Shown here: piece after piece, positions 17,617 to 32,227 of the stretch | Position numbering within the stretch: position 1 is the stretch's first letter | How the letters are laid out: each line of letters starts with the position of its first letter | Translations under genes and position numbers: made by a program | The notes under the pieces: generated by a model | The model's database searches: none | What the model saw: the letters and a program-made list of their open reading frames with translations, nothing else | What the model was told of the DNA's origin: nothing | NCBI RefSeq assembly: GCF_000834635.1 | Contig: NZ_JXQV01000009.1 | Location: forward strand, 496,001-560,000 | Length of the DNA: 64,000 nt | Direction: 5' to 3' | Source: Agrobacterium tumefaciens | Lineage (GTDB): Bacteria > Pseudomonadota > Alphaproteobacteria > Rhizobiales > Rhizobiaceae

Positions 17617-17785
17617 ATTGTTTTCGCACGGCGTTTATAAGCATGTCTTAACTCTCTAAGTCATTCACGTTTCCGACAAAACGGCTGTTGCCACGACCGC
17701 GTATCGGTGCATAAATTGCAACCACGACAGCCGCGCCGATCGACAGAATCAGACACTATCCTCCCAACAAGGTGCTGACCGACCA

Positions 17786-20247
17786 ATGATCAATAAACTC
17801 GAAACAAACGATCTTCCCCGCCCCGCCCCGCGCAGCTCCGAACCGGAAGTTCTGGCTTCCGAAATCATTGAGCGACTGACCTACCGCATCGGTAAGGACG
17901 TCAAGGTCGCAAAGCCGCATGACTGGCTGACAGCCACCATTCTCGTCATCCGCGACCGCGTTATCGACAAGTGGATGGAATCCACCCGCAAGGCTTACCA
18001 GCATGATTCCAAGCGCGTTTATTATCTGTCGCTGGAGTTTCTGATTGGTCGCCTGATGCGCGACGCCATCTCCAATCTCGGATTGATGGGCCAGATCAAG
18101 GAAGCGCTGACCTCGCTTGGTGTCGAGTATGACGTCATTGCCGGGCTGGAGCCTGATGCGGCGCTGGGCAATGGTGGTCTTGGCCGCCTCGCCGCCTGCT
18201 TCATGGAGTCCATGGCAACCGTGGATATTCCGGCTTACGGCTACGGCATTCGCTACGTGCACGGCCTTTTCCGCCAGCAGATGGCCGATGGCTGGCAGGT
18301 GGAATTGCCTGAGACATGGCTTGCTCACGGCAACCCATGGGAATTCGAGCGCCGCGAAAGCTCCTATGAAATCGGTTTTGGCGGTGGCGTCGAAACCGTC
18401 GGTGGATATGAAGACCCTGAGCGGTTCGTCTGGAAGCCATCCGAGCGCATGATCGCGACCGCCTTCGACACGCCGGTCGTCGGCTGGCGCGGCACCCGCG
18501 TCAACACGCTGCGGCTCTGGTCAGCACAGCCGATCGACCCCATCCTGCTTGCCGCCTTCAACGCCGGTGATCACATCGGCGCGCTGCGCGAAAGCAACAA
18601 GGCAGAATCCCTGACCCGCGTTCTCTACCCTGCCGATGCCAACCCGGCGGGGCAGGAACTGCGCCTGCGTCAGGAATATTTCTTCTCGTCGGCATCCCTT
18701 CAGGACATTCTGCGCCGCCACTTGCAGCAATATCCAGATTTCACCAACCTGCCGGACAAGGTCTCCATCCAGCTCAACGATACGCATCCGGCCATTTCCA
18801 TCGCCGAAATGATGCGCCTTCTGTGCGACGTGCATGGGCTGGATTTCGATGAAGCGTGGAAGCTCACGCAGGGCACATTCTCCTACACCAACCACACGCT
18901 TCTGCCCGAAGCGCTGGAAAGTTGGCCCGTGCCATTGCTGGAGCGCCTGTTGCCGCGCCACATGCAGATCATCTACGCGATCAATGCCCAGACGCTGGTC
19001 TTCGCCCGCAAGGAAAAGAAGCTGGTCGATCAGCAGATCCGCTCCATCTCGCTCATCGAGGAAGGTGGAGAGCGCCGCGTGCGCATGGGCAATCTGGCCT
19101 TTATTGGCTCGCATTCCATCAACGGCGTGTCTGCCCTTCACACAGAGCTCATGAAGGAAACGGTGTTTTCCGACCTTCACATGCTCTACCCCAACCGCAT
19201 CAACAACAAGACCAACGGCATTACTCCGCGCCGCTGGCTGATGCAGTGCAACCCCGGCCTGACCGACCTCATCCGCCAGTCCATCGGCGATGATTTCCTC
19301 GACGATGCGGAAAAGCTCGTCGCCCTCGACCCCTTTGCAGACGATGCCGGCTTCCGTGAGAAGTTCGCGCAGATCAAGCGTCAGAATAAGGTGCGACTGG
19401 CCAATCTCGTCGCGCAGCGCATGGGTATCCGCCTTGATCCATCGGCCATGTTCGATATTCAGATCAAGCGCATCCACGAATATAAGCGTCAGCTTCTAAA
19501 CCTTGTGGAAGCCGTCGCCCTTTACGATCAAATTCGCTCGCGCCCGGAACTGGATTGGGTGCCGCGCGTTAAGTTCTTTGCTGGTAAGGCCGCGCCAAGT
19601 TATCACAATGCAAAGCTTATCATTAAGCTCGCCAATGATATCGCGCGCGTCATCAACAACGATCCGGCGGTTCGCGGTCTTCTGAAGGTGGTTTTCATTC
19701 CAAACTATAACGTGTCTCTTGCGGAAATCATGGTTCCGGCGGCTGATCTGTCCGAGCAGATCTCCACGGCTGGCATGGAAGCATCCGGCACCGGCAACAT
19801 GAAATTTGGTCTGAATGGCGCGCTCACAATCGGCACGCTGGATGGCGCCAATGTCGAAATGCTCGAGCACGTCGGCGCAGACAACATCATGATCTTCGGC
19901 AAGACGGCGGAAGAGGTCTCAAAGGCCCGCTCCGATGGACACAATCCACGTGCGATCATCGAGAATTCCGCCGAACTCTCGCAAGCCCTGTCATCCATCG
20001 CATCGGGCGTCTTCTCGCCGGATGATCCCTCGCGCTTCGCAGGGTTGATGGACGGCATCTACAACAATGACTGGTTCATGGTCGCCGCAGATTTCGACGC
20101 TTACGCTCAGGCACAGCGGGACGTCGATACGATCTGGAGCGATCCGAAGAGCTGGTACGAAAAAACCGTGCACAATACGGCGCGTATGGGCTGGTTCTCG
20201 TCCGACCGGACGATCCGGCAATATGCGTCCGAAATCTGGAGAGCCTG

Positions 20248-20248
<1 letters not shown>
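17786..20248 (+). CDS. glgP: glycogen phosphorylase
   Basis: An 820-residue glycosyltransferase-35 enzyme that removes glucose from the ends of glycogen with phosphate to give glucose-1-phosphate, using pyridoxal phosphate as the acid-base group. Family landmarks are YYLSLEFLIGRLM near residue 75, DAALGNGGLGRLAACFM near 130, IHEYKRQLLN near 560, and the PLP lysine segment EASGTGNMKFGLNGA near 670 followed by GTLDGANVEM. Length is full. It opens a tight operon: the stop overlaps the glgB start in TGATGA (20245-20250), so the two are translationally coupled. Confidence 0.96.
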
Positions 20249-22455
<2,207 letters not shown>

Positions 22456-22458
22456 AAA

Positions 22459-22490
22459 GGCGTCGAACACAAAATCGACGCCCTTATATC
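22459..22490. other. hairpin between glgB and glgC
   Basis: Arms GGCGTCGA (22459-22466) and TCGACGCC (22475-22482) are perfect 8-base inverted repeats in the 69-base gap. On the plus strand it is followed by CTTATAT rather than a T run, so it is a poor terminator; it may stabilise or process the glgPB part of the transcript. On the minus strand a T run does follow, but no gene there needs it. Confidence 0.5.
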
Positions 22491-22524
22491 GTGGGAACAT
22501 ACGGAATTTTATGGGAGGATTGCT

Positions 22525-23787
22525 ATGAGTGAGAAAAGAATTCAGCCGCTGGCGCGCGATGCGATGGCTTACGTGCTCGCCGGTGGCCGTGGCAGCCGCC
22601 TGAAAGAACTGACGGATCGCCGCGCCAAGCCTGCCGTTTATTTCGGCGGAAAGGCGCGCATTATCGATTTCGCGCTGTCCAATGCGCTCAATTCCGGCAT
22701 CCGCCGCATTGGTGTCGCCACGCAATACAAGGCTCACTCGCTGATCCGCCATCTCCAGCGCGGTTGGGATTTCTTCCGCCCCGAGCGTAACGAAAGCTTC
22801 GACATTCTGCCCGCCTCCCAGCGCGTGTCGGAAACGCAGTGGTATGAAGGCACCGCCGACGCGGTCTATCAGAATATCGACATCATCGAGTCCCATGGCC
22901 CGGAATATATGGTCATTCTGGCAGGCGACCATATTTACAAGATGGACTATGAATACATGCTGCAACAGCATGTGGATTCAGGCGCAGACGTCACCATTGG
23001 CTGCCTGGAAGTTCCGCGCATGGAAGCCACCGGCTTCGGCGTCATGCATGTGGACGAAAAAGATCAGATCATCAATTTCATCGAAAAGCCTGCGGATCCA
23101 CCGGGCATTCCCGGCAATGAGGACATGGCGCTCGCCTCCATGGGCATTTACGTGTTCCACACGAAATTCCTGATGGATTGCCTGCGCCGCGATGCCGCCG
23201 ATCCGAATTCCAGCCGCGACTTCGGCAAGGATATCATCCCCCATATCGTCGAGCACGGCAAAGCCGTCGCGCACCGCTTCGCCGCCTCCTGCGTACGTTC
23301 GGATTTCGAGCATGAACCCTATTGGCGCGATGTCGGCACCATCGATGCCTACTGGCAGGCCAATATCGACCTGACGGACATCGTCCCGGATCTGGATATT
23401 TACGACAAGTCCTGGCCGATCTGGACCTATGCGGAAATTCTGCCGCCCGCTAAATTCGTGCATGACGATGACAAGCGCCGTGGTTCGGCCACCTCGTCCG
23501 TTGTGGCGGGTGACTGCATCATCTCAGGCTCGTCTCTCAACCGAAGCCTGTTGTTCACAGGTGTCAGGGCCAATTCATATTCACGCCTTGAGAATGCCGT
23601 AGTACTGCCGAGTGTGAAGATCGGTCGCCACGCGCAGCTCAGCAATGTGGTGATCGACCATGGCGTGGTCATTCCGGAAGGTCTGATCGTTGGCGAGGAC
23701 CCGGAACTGGATGGAAAGCGCTTCCGCCGCACAGATAGCGGCATTTGCCTGATAACCCAATCGATGATCGACAAGCTGGATCTGTAG
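22525..23787 (+). CDS. glgC: glucose-1-phosphate adenylyltransferase (ADP-glucose pyrophosphorylase)
   Basis: A 420-residue enzyme that makes ADP-glucose from ATP and glucose-1-phosphate, the regulated step of glycogen synthesis. The nucleotide motif [20 protein letters not shown] (about residues 15-34) is present, as are [11 protein letters not shown] near 108, [12 protein letters not shown] near 132 and the C-terminal left-handed beta-helix with the [11 protein letters not shown] repeats. The GGAGG-type site (GGGAGGA) lies a few bases before the start. Length equals that of the structurally studied Agrobacterium enzyme, which is activated by fructose-6-phosphate and pyruvate. glgA starts 5 bases after its stop. 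Confidence 0.96.
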   Translation: MSEKRIQPLARDAMAYVLAGGRGSRLKELTDRRAKPAVYFGGKARIIDFALSNALNSGIRRIGVATQYKAHSLIRHLQRGWDFFRPERNESFDILPASQRVSETQWYEGTADAVYQNIDIIESHGPEYMVILAGDHIYKMDYEYMLQQHVDSGADVTIGCLEVPRMEATGFGVMHVDEKDQIINFIEKPADPPGIPGNEDMALASMGIYVFHTKFLMDCLRRDAADPNSSRDFGKDIIPHIVEHGKAVAHRFAASCVRSDFEHEPYWRDVGTIDAYWQANIDLTDIVPDLDIYDKSWPIWTYAEILPPAKFVHDDDKRRGSATSSVVAGDCIISGSSLNRSLLFTGVRANSYSRLENAVVLPSVKIGRHAQLSNVVIDHGVVIPEGLIVGEDPELDGKRFRRTDSGICLITQSMIDKLDL

Positions 23788-23792
23788 ACCTC

Positions 23793-25232
23793 ATGAAAGT
23801 TCTTTCGGTTGCGTCCGAAGTTTATCCACTCATCAAGACAGGGGGGCTCGCCGATGTTGCCGGCGCGCTTCCCATCACCCTGAATAAATTCGGTGTCACC
23901 ACCCGCACGCTCATTCCCGGTTATCCTGCGGTGAAGGCAGCGGTGACCGATGCCGTCAAGATCGCCGAGATGGAGCTTCTCGGCGAACATGCCGATATTC
24001 TGGAAGCCCATCACGAAGGTCTCGACCTTCTGATCCTTGATGCGCCCGCCTATTATGATCGGCCCGCCGGTCCCTATCTCGATTCCACGGGTAAGGATTT
24101 TGCCGATAACTGGAAGCGCTTTGCGGCACTGTCTCTAGCGGCAGCCGAAATTGCCGCTGGCAAGCTGCCAGGCTGGACACCGGACCTGCTGCACGCCCAT
24201 GACTGGCAGGCCGCCATGGCACCGGTCTATATGCGCTATGCCGAGACGCCGGAAATTCCGAGCATCCTGACCATCCACAACATCGCCTTTCAGGGCCAGT
24301 TCGGTGCGAATATCTTCAGCCAGCTCGGTCTTCCCGCGCATGCTTTCAGCACCGAGAGCATCGAATATTACAACGATGTCAGCTTCCTCAAGGGCGGCGT
24401 GCAGACGGCAACGGCCATCACTACCGTCAGCCCCTCCTATGCCGAAGAGATCCTCACGCCGGAATTCGGCATGGGGCTGGAAGGCGTTATCAGAAGCCGC
24501 GCCCATGTCATGCACGGCATCGTCAATGGCATCGATGCCGAGGTCTGGGACCCCGCCAGCGACCACCTGATCAACCACAACTATTCCTCCGCCAATCCCA
24601 AGCTGCGCACCCTGAACAAGGCGGCGGTGGCAAATCATTTCCGCATCGACCAGGATAGCGGGCCGCTGTTCTGCGTCATTTCGCGCCTCACATGGCAAAA
24701 GGGCATCGATCTGGTCAGCGAAGTCGTTGACGATATCGTTGCCATGGGTGGCCGTCTGGTGGTTCTGGGCGCTGGCGAAATTTCGCTGGAAGGCGCGCTT
24801 TTGGCCGCAGCCTCCCGCCATCCCGGCCGCGTCGGCGTCGCCATCGGGTATAACGAACCGCTATCGCACCTCATGCAGGCGGGCTGTGATGCCATCATCA
24901 TTCCCTCGCGCTTCGAGCCCTGCGGCCTCACCCAGCTTTATGCCCTGCGTTACGGTTGCATTCCGGTCGTTGCCCGCAATGGCGGGCTGAACGATACCGT
25001 CATCGATGCCAACCATGCCGCCATCGCTGCCAAGGTGGCGACCGGCGTGCAGTTTTCCTCCATCACCGCCGACGGTTTGCGGCATGCCATTCGCCGCACC
25101 GTACGCTTCTATCGCGAACCAAAATTGTGGACGCAGATGCAGAAGCAGGGCATGAAATCGGACGTTTCCTGGGAAAAAAGTGCAGGCCTTTATGCCGACC
25201 TTTACGCCCAGCTCATTTCGAAAGGCCAATAA
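23793..25232 (+). CDS. glgA: glycogen synthase (ADP-glucose type)
   Basis: A GT5 glycogen synthase of 479 residues that adds glucose from ADP-glucose to alpha-1,4 chains. The start at 23793 gives the conserved opening [20 protein letters not shown], with the KTGGL loop that binds ADP-glucose; the frame is open back to 23745 inside glgC but that extension is not typical. Further landmarks are [33 protein letters not shown] and the catalytic-site [15 protein letters not shown] near residue 375. It is directly coupled to pgm: the stop TAA is followed immediately by the pgm ATG. Confidence 0.96.
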   Translation: MKVLSVASEVYPLIKTGGLADVAGALPITLNKFGVTTRTLIPGYPAVKAAVTDAVKIAEMELLGEHADILEAHHEGLDLLILDAPAYYDRPAGPYLDSTGKDFADNWKRFAALSLAAAEIAAGKLPGWTPDLLHAHDWQAAMAPVYMRYAETPEIPSILTIHNIAFQGQFGANIFSQLGLPAHAFSTESIEYYNDVSFLKGGVQTATAITTVSPSYAEEILTPEFGMGLEGVIRSRAHVMHGIVNGIDAEVWDPASDHLINHNYSSANPKLRTLNKAAVANHFRIDQDSGPLFCVISRLTWQKGIDLVSEVVDDIVAMGGRLVVLGAGEISLEGALLAAASRHPGRVGVAIGYNEPLSHLMQAGCDAIIIPSRFEPCGLTQLYALRYGCIPVVARNGGLNDTVIDANHAAIAAKVATGVQFSSITADGLRHAIRRTVRFYREPKLWTQMQKQGMKSDVSWEKSAGLYADLYAQLISKGQ

Positions 25233-26864
<1,632 letters not shown>

Positions 26865-26907
26865 TCTGAGGTCGTCATAAGCCTTGAGGGTGCGGCATTC
26901 TCGGTAT

Positions 26908-27075
26908 CTCTCCCCTTGTGGGAGAGAAAGCGATTTCAGCGTCTTAAGCGCAGCTTAAGTGCTAGAAATCGCAAGTGAGGGGTTTGCCGCCCCCTCAACG
27001 GACCCCTCACCTGAAAAATCTACGACTTAGCTTTGCTAAGATCATGATTTTTCTTCCTCTCCCACAAGGGGAGAG
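26908..27075. repeat. intergenic palindromic element with three internal hairpins (RIME/MITE-like)
   Basis: A 168-base element fills most of the gap between pgm and glgX. Its ends are a perfect 19-base inverted repeat, CTCTCCCCTTGTGGGAGAG (26908-26926) and its reverse complement (27057-27075). Inside lie three separate stems. The first is GCGATTTC/GAAATCGC (26930-26937 and 26965-26972) with a nested CTTAAGC/GCTTAAG. The second is GTGAGGGGT/ACCCCTCAC (26975-26983 and 27002-27010). The third is GAAAAATC/GATTTTTC (27013-27020 and 27046-27053) with a nested CTTAGC/GCTAAG. The whole folds as a cross-like RNA or DNA. It resembles the short palindromic intergenic elements known from rhizobia; there is no ORF inside. 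Confidence 0.8.
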
Positions 27076-27117
27076 GTAACCCAGCCGCTGGCTTCCACAT
27101 ATTGGAGAATAAGCGAG

Positions 27118-29067
27118 ATGCCCCCCACCGTTTCCCCATCAGGCGCAACCCTCACGGCAAACGACACTGCATTCTCCGTCTATTCCCGCCACGCCTCACA
27201 AATCGACCTCTGCCTGTTCGATGCGACCGGCAATATCCAGACCGCCCGTCTGCCCATGCAGCGCGATGAAAACGACATCCACACCATCACCACAGATGCC
27301 CCCATCGGCACCCGCTACGGCTTTCGCGCCGATGGCGTCTATGCGCCTGACCATGGCCTGTGGTTCGACCCGTCGAAACTCCTGCTCGACCCCTATGCCA
27401 TTGAGATCGACCGACCCTTCGCCCATGATGCCGCGCTCTATACCTTCGGCACCGACACCGCTCACGTCATGCCCAAAGCCATCGTCTCGCAGCACAAGCC
27501 CGTCGAGCGGCAAGGGCCGCTGTTTTCGCGCGGTGGCCTGATCTATGAAGTCGCCGTCAAGCCGCTCACAATGCTCCATCCCGATGTGCCCGAGCCTATC
27601 AGGGGAACGGTCGCAGCCCTCGCCCACCCCGCCATTATCGCGCACCTCAAGACGATCGGCGTCGATGCCATAGAACTGATGCCGATCACCGCCTGGATCG
27701 ATGAGCGTCACCTGCCCCCGCTCGGCCTCACCAATGGCTGGGGTTACAACCCCGTCGGCTTCATGTCGCTCGATCCACGCCTGTGCCCCGGTGGCATGGA
27801 TGAATTGCGCGATACGGTTGCCGCTTTGCACGAAGAGGGTATCGGCGTCATCCTCGATCTCGTCTTCAACCACACGGGCGAAAGCGACCGCTTCGGCTCG
27901 ACGCTCTCGCTGCGCGGGCTGGATAACCTCACCTATTATCGCAATCTGCCTGATGATCCCGGCACACTGGTCAACGATACTGGCACCGGAAACACGCTTG
28001 CCTGCGATCATCCGCAGGTTAGCCAGCTTATCGTCGAAACACTCAGGCACTTCGTGGCCCATGCGGGCATAGACGGTTTCCGCTTCGATCTCGCCCCCAT
28101 TCTCGCCCGCACCGCCACAGGTTTTGATGCGGATAGCGAAACCCTGAAATCCATCCACGCCGATCCGTTGCTGCATGACCGTGTGATGATTGCCGAGCCG
28201 TGGGATATCGGCCCCGGCGGCTATCAGCTCGGCAATTTCCCCGAACAGTTTCTCGAATGGAACGACCGCGCCCGTGATGATCTGCGCCGCTACTGGCGCG
28301 GCGATGCGAGCACTACAGGCGCGCTGGCCGATGCGCTGGCGGGCTCATCCGCCATTTTTTCCCGTCAGAACCGAACGGAAACCCGCAGCGTCAACTTCCT
28401 CGCCGCCCATGATGGTTTCACGCTTTACGATCTCGTCTCCCATGCCCACAAGCACAATGACGCCAATGGCGAGGACAACCGCGATGGCCACAATGAGAAT
28501 TTCTCCTGGAACAATGGCGTCGAGGGCCTGAGCGACGATCCGGCGATCCAGGCCGCCCGGATTGCAGACATCAAATCCATGCTCTCCACCCTGTTCGTCA
28601 CCCGTGGCACCATCATGCTCACAGCGGGAGATGAAGGCGGTCGTAGCCAGCAGGGCAACAACAATGCCTATTGTCAGGACAATGCCATCACATGGGTGGA
28701 TTGGTCCTCGCTGTCGCCGGAGTTGATCGAGCACACCGCCTTTCTCGCCTCCCTGCGCAAACGCTTCGATGTCTTCAGCGAGGCCGGTTTCTTCTCCAGC
28801 CTAAGCGACGATGTCGAGTGGCTCTCACCATCCGGCGAACCAATGACGGTGGCCGATTGGGAAAGACCTGATGGCACGCCGCTTGCCATGCTGCTCAAAA
28901 CGCATGATGCGCAAACGGATCAAGCCACACGCCTTGCCATTCTCTTCAACCGCAGCCACGACATCGTGCCGTTTGCGCTGCCGGGGCAGTGGCAGCCAAT
29001 GGGCACCGATTTCGGCAACCCGGCCTATCTCCCGGCCCGCTCGGTGGTGTTCTACCGGCAGGGCTGA
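27118..29067 (+). CDS. glgX: glycogen debranching enzyme
   Basis: A 649-residue GH13 isoamylase-type enzyme that removes the short alpha-1,6 branches left by glycogen phosphorylase. An N-terminal CBM48-like module (about residues 10-100) is followed by the catalytic barrel: GVILDLVFNHTGES near 243, GIDGFRFDLAPIL near 318 (nucleophile Asp), MIAEPWDIGPGGYQ near 358 (acid Glu) and NFLAAHDGFTLYDLV near 425. It is the last gene of the glycogen group but is set apart from pgm by the palindromic element, so it may be expressed less than, or separately from, the first five genes. Confidence 0.93.
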   Translation: MPPTVSPSGATLTANDTAFSVYSRHASQIDLCLFDATGNIQTARLPMQRDENDIHTITTDAPIGTRYGFRADGVYAPDHGLWFDPSKLLLDPYAIEIDRPFAHDAALYTFGTDTAHVMPKAIVSQHKPVERQGPLFSRGGLIYEVAVKPLTMLHPDVPEPIRGTVAALAHPAIIAHLKTIGVDAIELMPITAWIDERHLPPLGLTNGWGYNPVGFMSLDPRLCPGGMDELRDTVAALHEEGIGVILDLVFNHTGESDRFGSTLSLRGLDNLTYYRNLPDDPGTLVNDTGTGNTLACDHPQVSQLIVETLRHFVAHAGIDGFRFDLAPILARTATGFDADSETLKSIHADPLLHDRVMIAEPWDIGPGGYQLGNFPEQFLEWNDRARDDLRRYWRGDASTTGALADALAGSSAIFSRQNRTETRSVNFLAAHDGFTLYDLVSHAHKHNDANGEDNRDGHNENFSWNNGVEGLSDDPAIQAARIADIKSMLSTLFVTRGTIMLTAGDEGGRSQQGNNNAYCQDNAITWVDWSSLSPELIEHTAFLASLRKRFDVFSEAGFFSSLSDDVEWLSPSGEPMTVADWERPDGTPLAMLLKTHDAQTDQATRLAILFNRSHDIVPFALPGQWQPMGTDFGNPAYLPARSVVFYRQG

Positions 29068-29156
29068 TTGCTGCATTGCAAAAACACCGTTGTTGTTTAG
29101 TGTCGCCGTTGTAAATGTCTCCGCTACCCCTGAGATAACAAACATCGAGAGCAACC

Positions 29157-29645
29157 ATGCCCAAGGAAATCTCTCTGTCCGAGGTCAAAAACCTTGTAGG
29201 TTCCGAGGTCGGCGTTTCCGACTGGATTACCGTCGATCAGCCCATGATCGATGCCTTCGCCAAAGCAACGCAGGATGATCAGTTCATCCACACAGATCCT
29301 GAGCGCGCGAAAGCCGAGAGCCCCTTTGGCGGCACCATCGCCCACGGCTTTCTCACCCTGTCGCTCCTGTCTGCGATGAATTACAGCGCGCTGCCCAAGA
29401 TCCGCGAACAGACCATGGGCATCAATTACGGCTTCGACAAACTTCACTTCGTCGCCCCGGTCAAAAGCGGCGCCCGCATTCGCGGCCACTTCACCCTGGC
29501 TGAAGCCCGTTTTCGCGGCGCAGCCATGCTGATGACCACCTATGACGTGACCGTGGAAATCGAGGACGAAAAGAAGCCAGCGCTCACCGCCCGCTGGACC
29601 ACCATCAGCCAGTTCAACCCGGAAGACAGGCCAGAAGACGATTGA
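29157..29645 (+). CDS. MaoC family dehydratase ((R)-specific enoyl-CoA hydratase-like)
   Basis: A 162-residue single hot-dog-fold protein. The catalytic segment with Asp and His (DDQFIHTDPERAKAESPFGG near residue 40) is intact and followed by IAHGFLTLSL. Proteins like this hydrate trans-2-enoyl-CoA to the (R)-3-hydroxyacyl-CoA, for example to feed polyhydroxyalkanoate synthesis or fatty-acid metabolism. It lies 89 bases after glgX and ends 9 bases before the converging chemoreceptor gene, so it is a single-gene unit or a tail of the glg transcript. Confidence 0.85.
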   Translation: MPKEISLSEVKNLVGSEVGVSDWITVDQPMIDAFAKATQDDQFIHTDPERAKAESPFGGTIAHGFLTLSLLSAMNYSALPKIREQTMGINYGFDKLHFVAPVKSGARIRGHFTLAEARFRGAAMLMTTYDVTVEIEDEKKPALTARWTTISQFNPEDRPEDD

Positions 29646-29654
29646 GCGCGCGCC

Positions 29655-31754
29655 TTATGCCGCTTTGCGCACCGGCTGGTGCCGTTTATCGGCCAAAGCA
29701 AAGCGGCTGATCATCTCGCGCAGACGCTTGCTTTCCTGCGCCAGCATGTTGCTGGCGGCTGTCGCTTCCTCCACCATGGCCGCATTGCGCTGGGTAACCT
29801 GATCCATCTGGTTGACCGCAGCATTGACCTCGGCAAGGCCGGTCGATTGCTCCTTGGCTGCAATGCCGATGGAGGCCATGTGCTCGTTGATGGTCTGAAT
29901 ATGCACCTGAACCTCACCAAGCGCCTGCGTCGTGTCCGTCACCAGTTCCACACCGCCACGCACGTGAGAGCCCGATTGCCCGATCAGCAGGCGAATTTCC
30001 CTGGCCGCCTTGGACGAGCGCTGTGCCAGCTCGCGCACTTCCTGCGCAACGACGGCAAAGCCACGGCCCGCCTCCCCTGCACGCGCCGCTTCCACACCGG
30101 CATTCAAAGCGAGAAGATTGGTCTGGAAAGCAATCTCGTCGATGACAGTGATGATGCTGGTAATCTGCTGCGATGAGCTTTCAATCAGCGACATGGCTTC
30201 CGTCATGCGGGCCAGAACCTTGGCGGAATCTGCCACGCTTTGCTGCGCCTGCCCGGCCACTTCCTGTGCATCCTGCACGCGCTGGGTGGAACCCTGAACG
30301 TTGGTCGTGATCTGATCGAGCGCCGCCGCCGTCTGCTCAAGCGAGGCAGCCTGTTGTTCCGTTCGGCTGGAAAGATCGGCAGCACTGCCGCTGATTTCGC
30401 CCGCACCTCCATCGATGGAATGGGCAGCCTCCACCACGGTGGAAAGCGTATTGGCCAACTCTGCCACCGAGCGATTGAAATCCTGCCGCAAACGCTCGAA
30501 TTCCGGCGCCAGCGGCGTTTCGATTGAGAAAGCCAGATTGCCATTGGCCAGTTCCTGCAAGCCCTGCCCCAAAAGGGCCGTTGCATGGTCCAGCTGAGAA
30601 ACCCGCTGCTGCGCCTGCCGTTCGTTGGCGTGGCGTTCCCACTCGGCCGCCGCGCGCTGTGCAATCGTCTCCGCTTCGAGGCTTTCCTTCAGCAGGGAAT
30701 TGGAGCGGAAAATCTCCATGGCTTCCGCCATGCTTCCCAACTCGTGACCGGTTCCCTTGCCGGGAATATCGACATCCAGCTGCCCGGCGGAAAGGTGGCT
30801 CATGGCCTGGGTCAGTCCGCGCAAAGGTCGAACGATGGAGCGACCGACAATAACCGCCAGAGCCAGCTGCACCGCAGCGGCAACCACAAGCGTGCCCATC
30901 AGAATGAGCATCCGGCGGGCATTATCGGCAGTGGCAGCAGCCTCCGTTGCCGCCTGCGTTGAAGCAAGGGACTGCCTCAGCGCTTCGAATTGCGGATCAA
31001 GTCGCAACTCCATCTGCCGCAGCTCTTCCGTCATCGTGCGCTGGGAAACCGACCGCTCCGCAAAATCATGAAATGCCTTGCGGTATTTTTCCAGCAGGCC
31101 CGAAATATCCGCGCTCTGGCCCGCCGCAAAGGTGGAAGCGGGAAGCGCCTCCATGGCATCGACACTCTTGTCGAGCTGCTCGATATATTTCTGCTCACCG
31201 CGCAGCATGAAATCTTTCTCATAGCGGCGGGCTTTCAGCAGCAAAACTTCCACAGTCGGATTGTTGCTGCCGGTCAGTATCTTTTCCACGGCATGGATGG
31301 CGCCGCGCAACTGGCCCTGCAAACCATCATCCGCCGTAAAGCCGAGCTCCCGCGTGGTTGCAGCCAGCCGTTTGAACGCTGCGCCATAGACATCCACCTG
31401 CTGGCGCAAAAGCACCAATTGCTTTGCCTCGGCGGTGTCAGGCGCAAGCGCGGCCAAAGGGGCATTCACCGCGGCAACAAGCTTGGCGTGGCGGGCATCC
31501 ACCTGCTTTTCAAGCTCTTCCGTCGGCGATTGTAAAAACCGTCCTGCACTCAAACGAAGATTTTGAAAGAGATATCCAGCTTCCGTCACCTGATCGGATA
31601 TCTTCTTTGAAAAACTGAGTTGTTCTTCTGTGTGTTCTTCAAACTCCTGAGCATCCCAGAACAGAAATCCAACACTCAACATTCCAAGCAGAGAAAAAAA
31701 CGCCAGCATCCATGTGCGGGCAGCAATAGAAAACCTCGAAAGAAACATTGGCAT
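29655..31754 (-). CDS. methyl-accepting chemotaxis protein
   Basis: A 699-residue transmembrane chemoreceptor. TM1 at about residues 12-30 is followed by a periplasmic helical bundle of about 250 residues, TM2 at about 281-303, HAMP, a linker rich in Glu/Gln/Ala, and the signalling domain. The hairpin tip is [20 protein letters not shown] with [13 protein letters not shown]. The large all-helical sensor suggests a helical-bimodular type of ligand domain, but no ligand can be named. The C-terminus ([11 protein letters not shown]) lacks a CheR/CheB-binding pentapeptide of the NWETF kind. There are no che genes nearby. Confidence 0.92.
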   Translation of the reverse strand: MPMFLSRFSIAARTWMLAFFSLLGMLSVGFLFWDAQEFEEHTEEQLSFSKKISDQVTEAGYLFQNLRLSAGRFLQSPTEELEKQVDARHAKLVAAVNAPLAALAPDTAEAKQLVLLRQQVDVYGAAFKRLAATTRELGFTADDGLQGQLRGAIHAVEKILTGSNNPTVEVLLLKARRYEKDFMLRGEQKYIEQLDKSVDAMEALPASTFAAGQSADISGLLEKYRKAFHDFAERSVSQRTMTEELRQMELRLDPQFEALRQSLASTQAATEAAATADNARRMLILMGTLVVAAAVQLALAVIVGRSIVRPLRGLTQAMSHLSAGQLDVDIPGKGTGHELGSMAEAMEIFRSNSLLKESLEAETIAQRAAAEWERHANERQAQQRVSQLDHATALLGQGLQELANGNLAFSIETPLAPEFERLRQDFNRSVAELANTLSTVVEAAHSIDGGAGEISGSAADLSSRTEQQAASLEQTAAALDQITTNVQGSTQRVQDAQEVAGQAQQSVADSAKVLARMTEAMSLIESSSQQITSIITVIDEIAFQTNLLALNAGVEAARAGEAGRGFAVVAQEVRELAQRSSKAAREIRLLIGQSGSHVRGGVELVTDTTQALGEVQVHIQTINEHMASIGIAAKEQSTGLAEVNAAVNQMDQVTQRNAAMVEEATAASNMLAQESKRLREMISRFALADKRHQPVRKAA

Positions 31755-32227
31755 TTCCTCGCTTACGGTCGATTGTGAAAGTTTTATGACAGTTTACTCC
31801 GCTGGATAAATAAACTATTAAACTACAGATTGAATTTACGAAATAACCTTGAAATTGCGCCAAAACAGCAGAAAAAATGGAATAAACGATCGAATTTGAA
31901 GTCCTACACGTCGTCACACTTGCAGTTCGTCAATCAAACTCAAAAGGTCAGCAATAAAACTTCTTGGAAGTACTTCCGAAGGCAGCGAATCTCGTGCCGC
32001 CCTTTCAAACCTCACCCCGGCATGGTTGCATTCCCTGCTCTCAGTGTAGGGTCGCAAGTCCGGCGTCCGTTTCAGAAGGAATTTCCATGCGGGATGTCTC
32101 CATCCTCGTGCTCTTCTTGTGAACGAATTGAGGAAACATGCATTGTGCGCAACTTTTCTCGTCTCAAGCCCGGAACCGGCTCGCGCACTCTGCGTTGAAA
32201 GAAACATGCTTTGAGGGGGAAAAATTC
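31755..32227. other. intergenic region containing a LysE-start remnant
   Basis: Some 470 bases lie between the chemoreceptor (minus) and the amino-acid permease (plus). The first 250 bases are AT-rich and presumably carry the chemoreceptor promoter; I see no clear motif. Bases 32019-32122 are a diverged copy of the leader and first 11 codons of the LysE gene, listed separately. Confidence 0.5.
32019..32122 (+). pseudogene. remnant copy of the LysE-family gene start
   Basis: The stretch matches 33619-33719, the leader and start of the intact LysE gene, without gaps and at roughly 75% by eye, including an identical first 16 bases (GGCATGGTTGCATTCC). The ATG sits at the same offset of 68 bases in both (32087 and 33687). 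The 11 codons MRDVSILVLFL parallel MPDFSTLMLFS of the intact gene, then a TGA stop ends the frame and similarity disappears. Read as a truncated duplicate; a conserved regulatory leader with an upstream ORF is the alternative. Confidence 0.55.
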
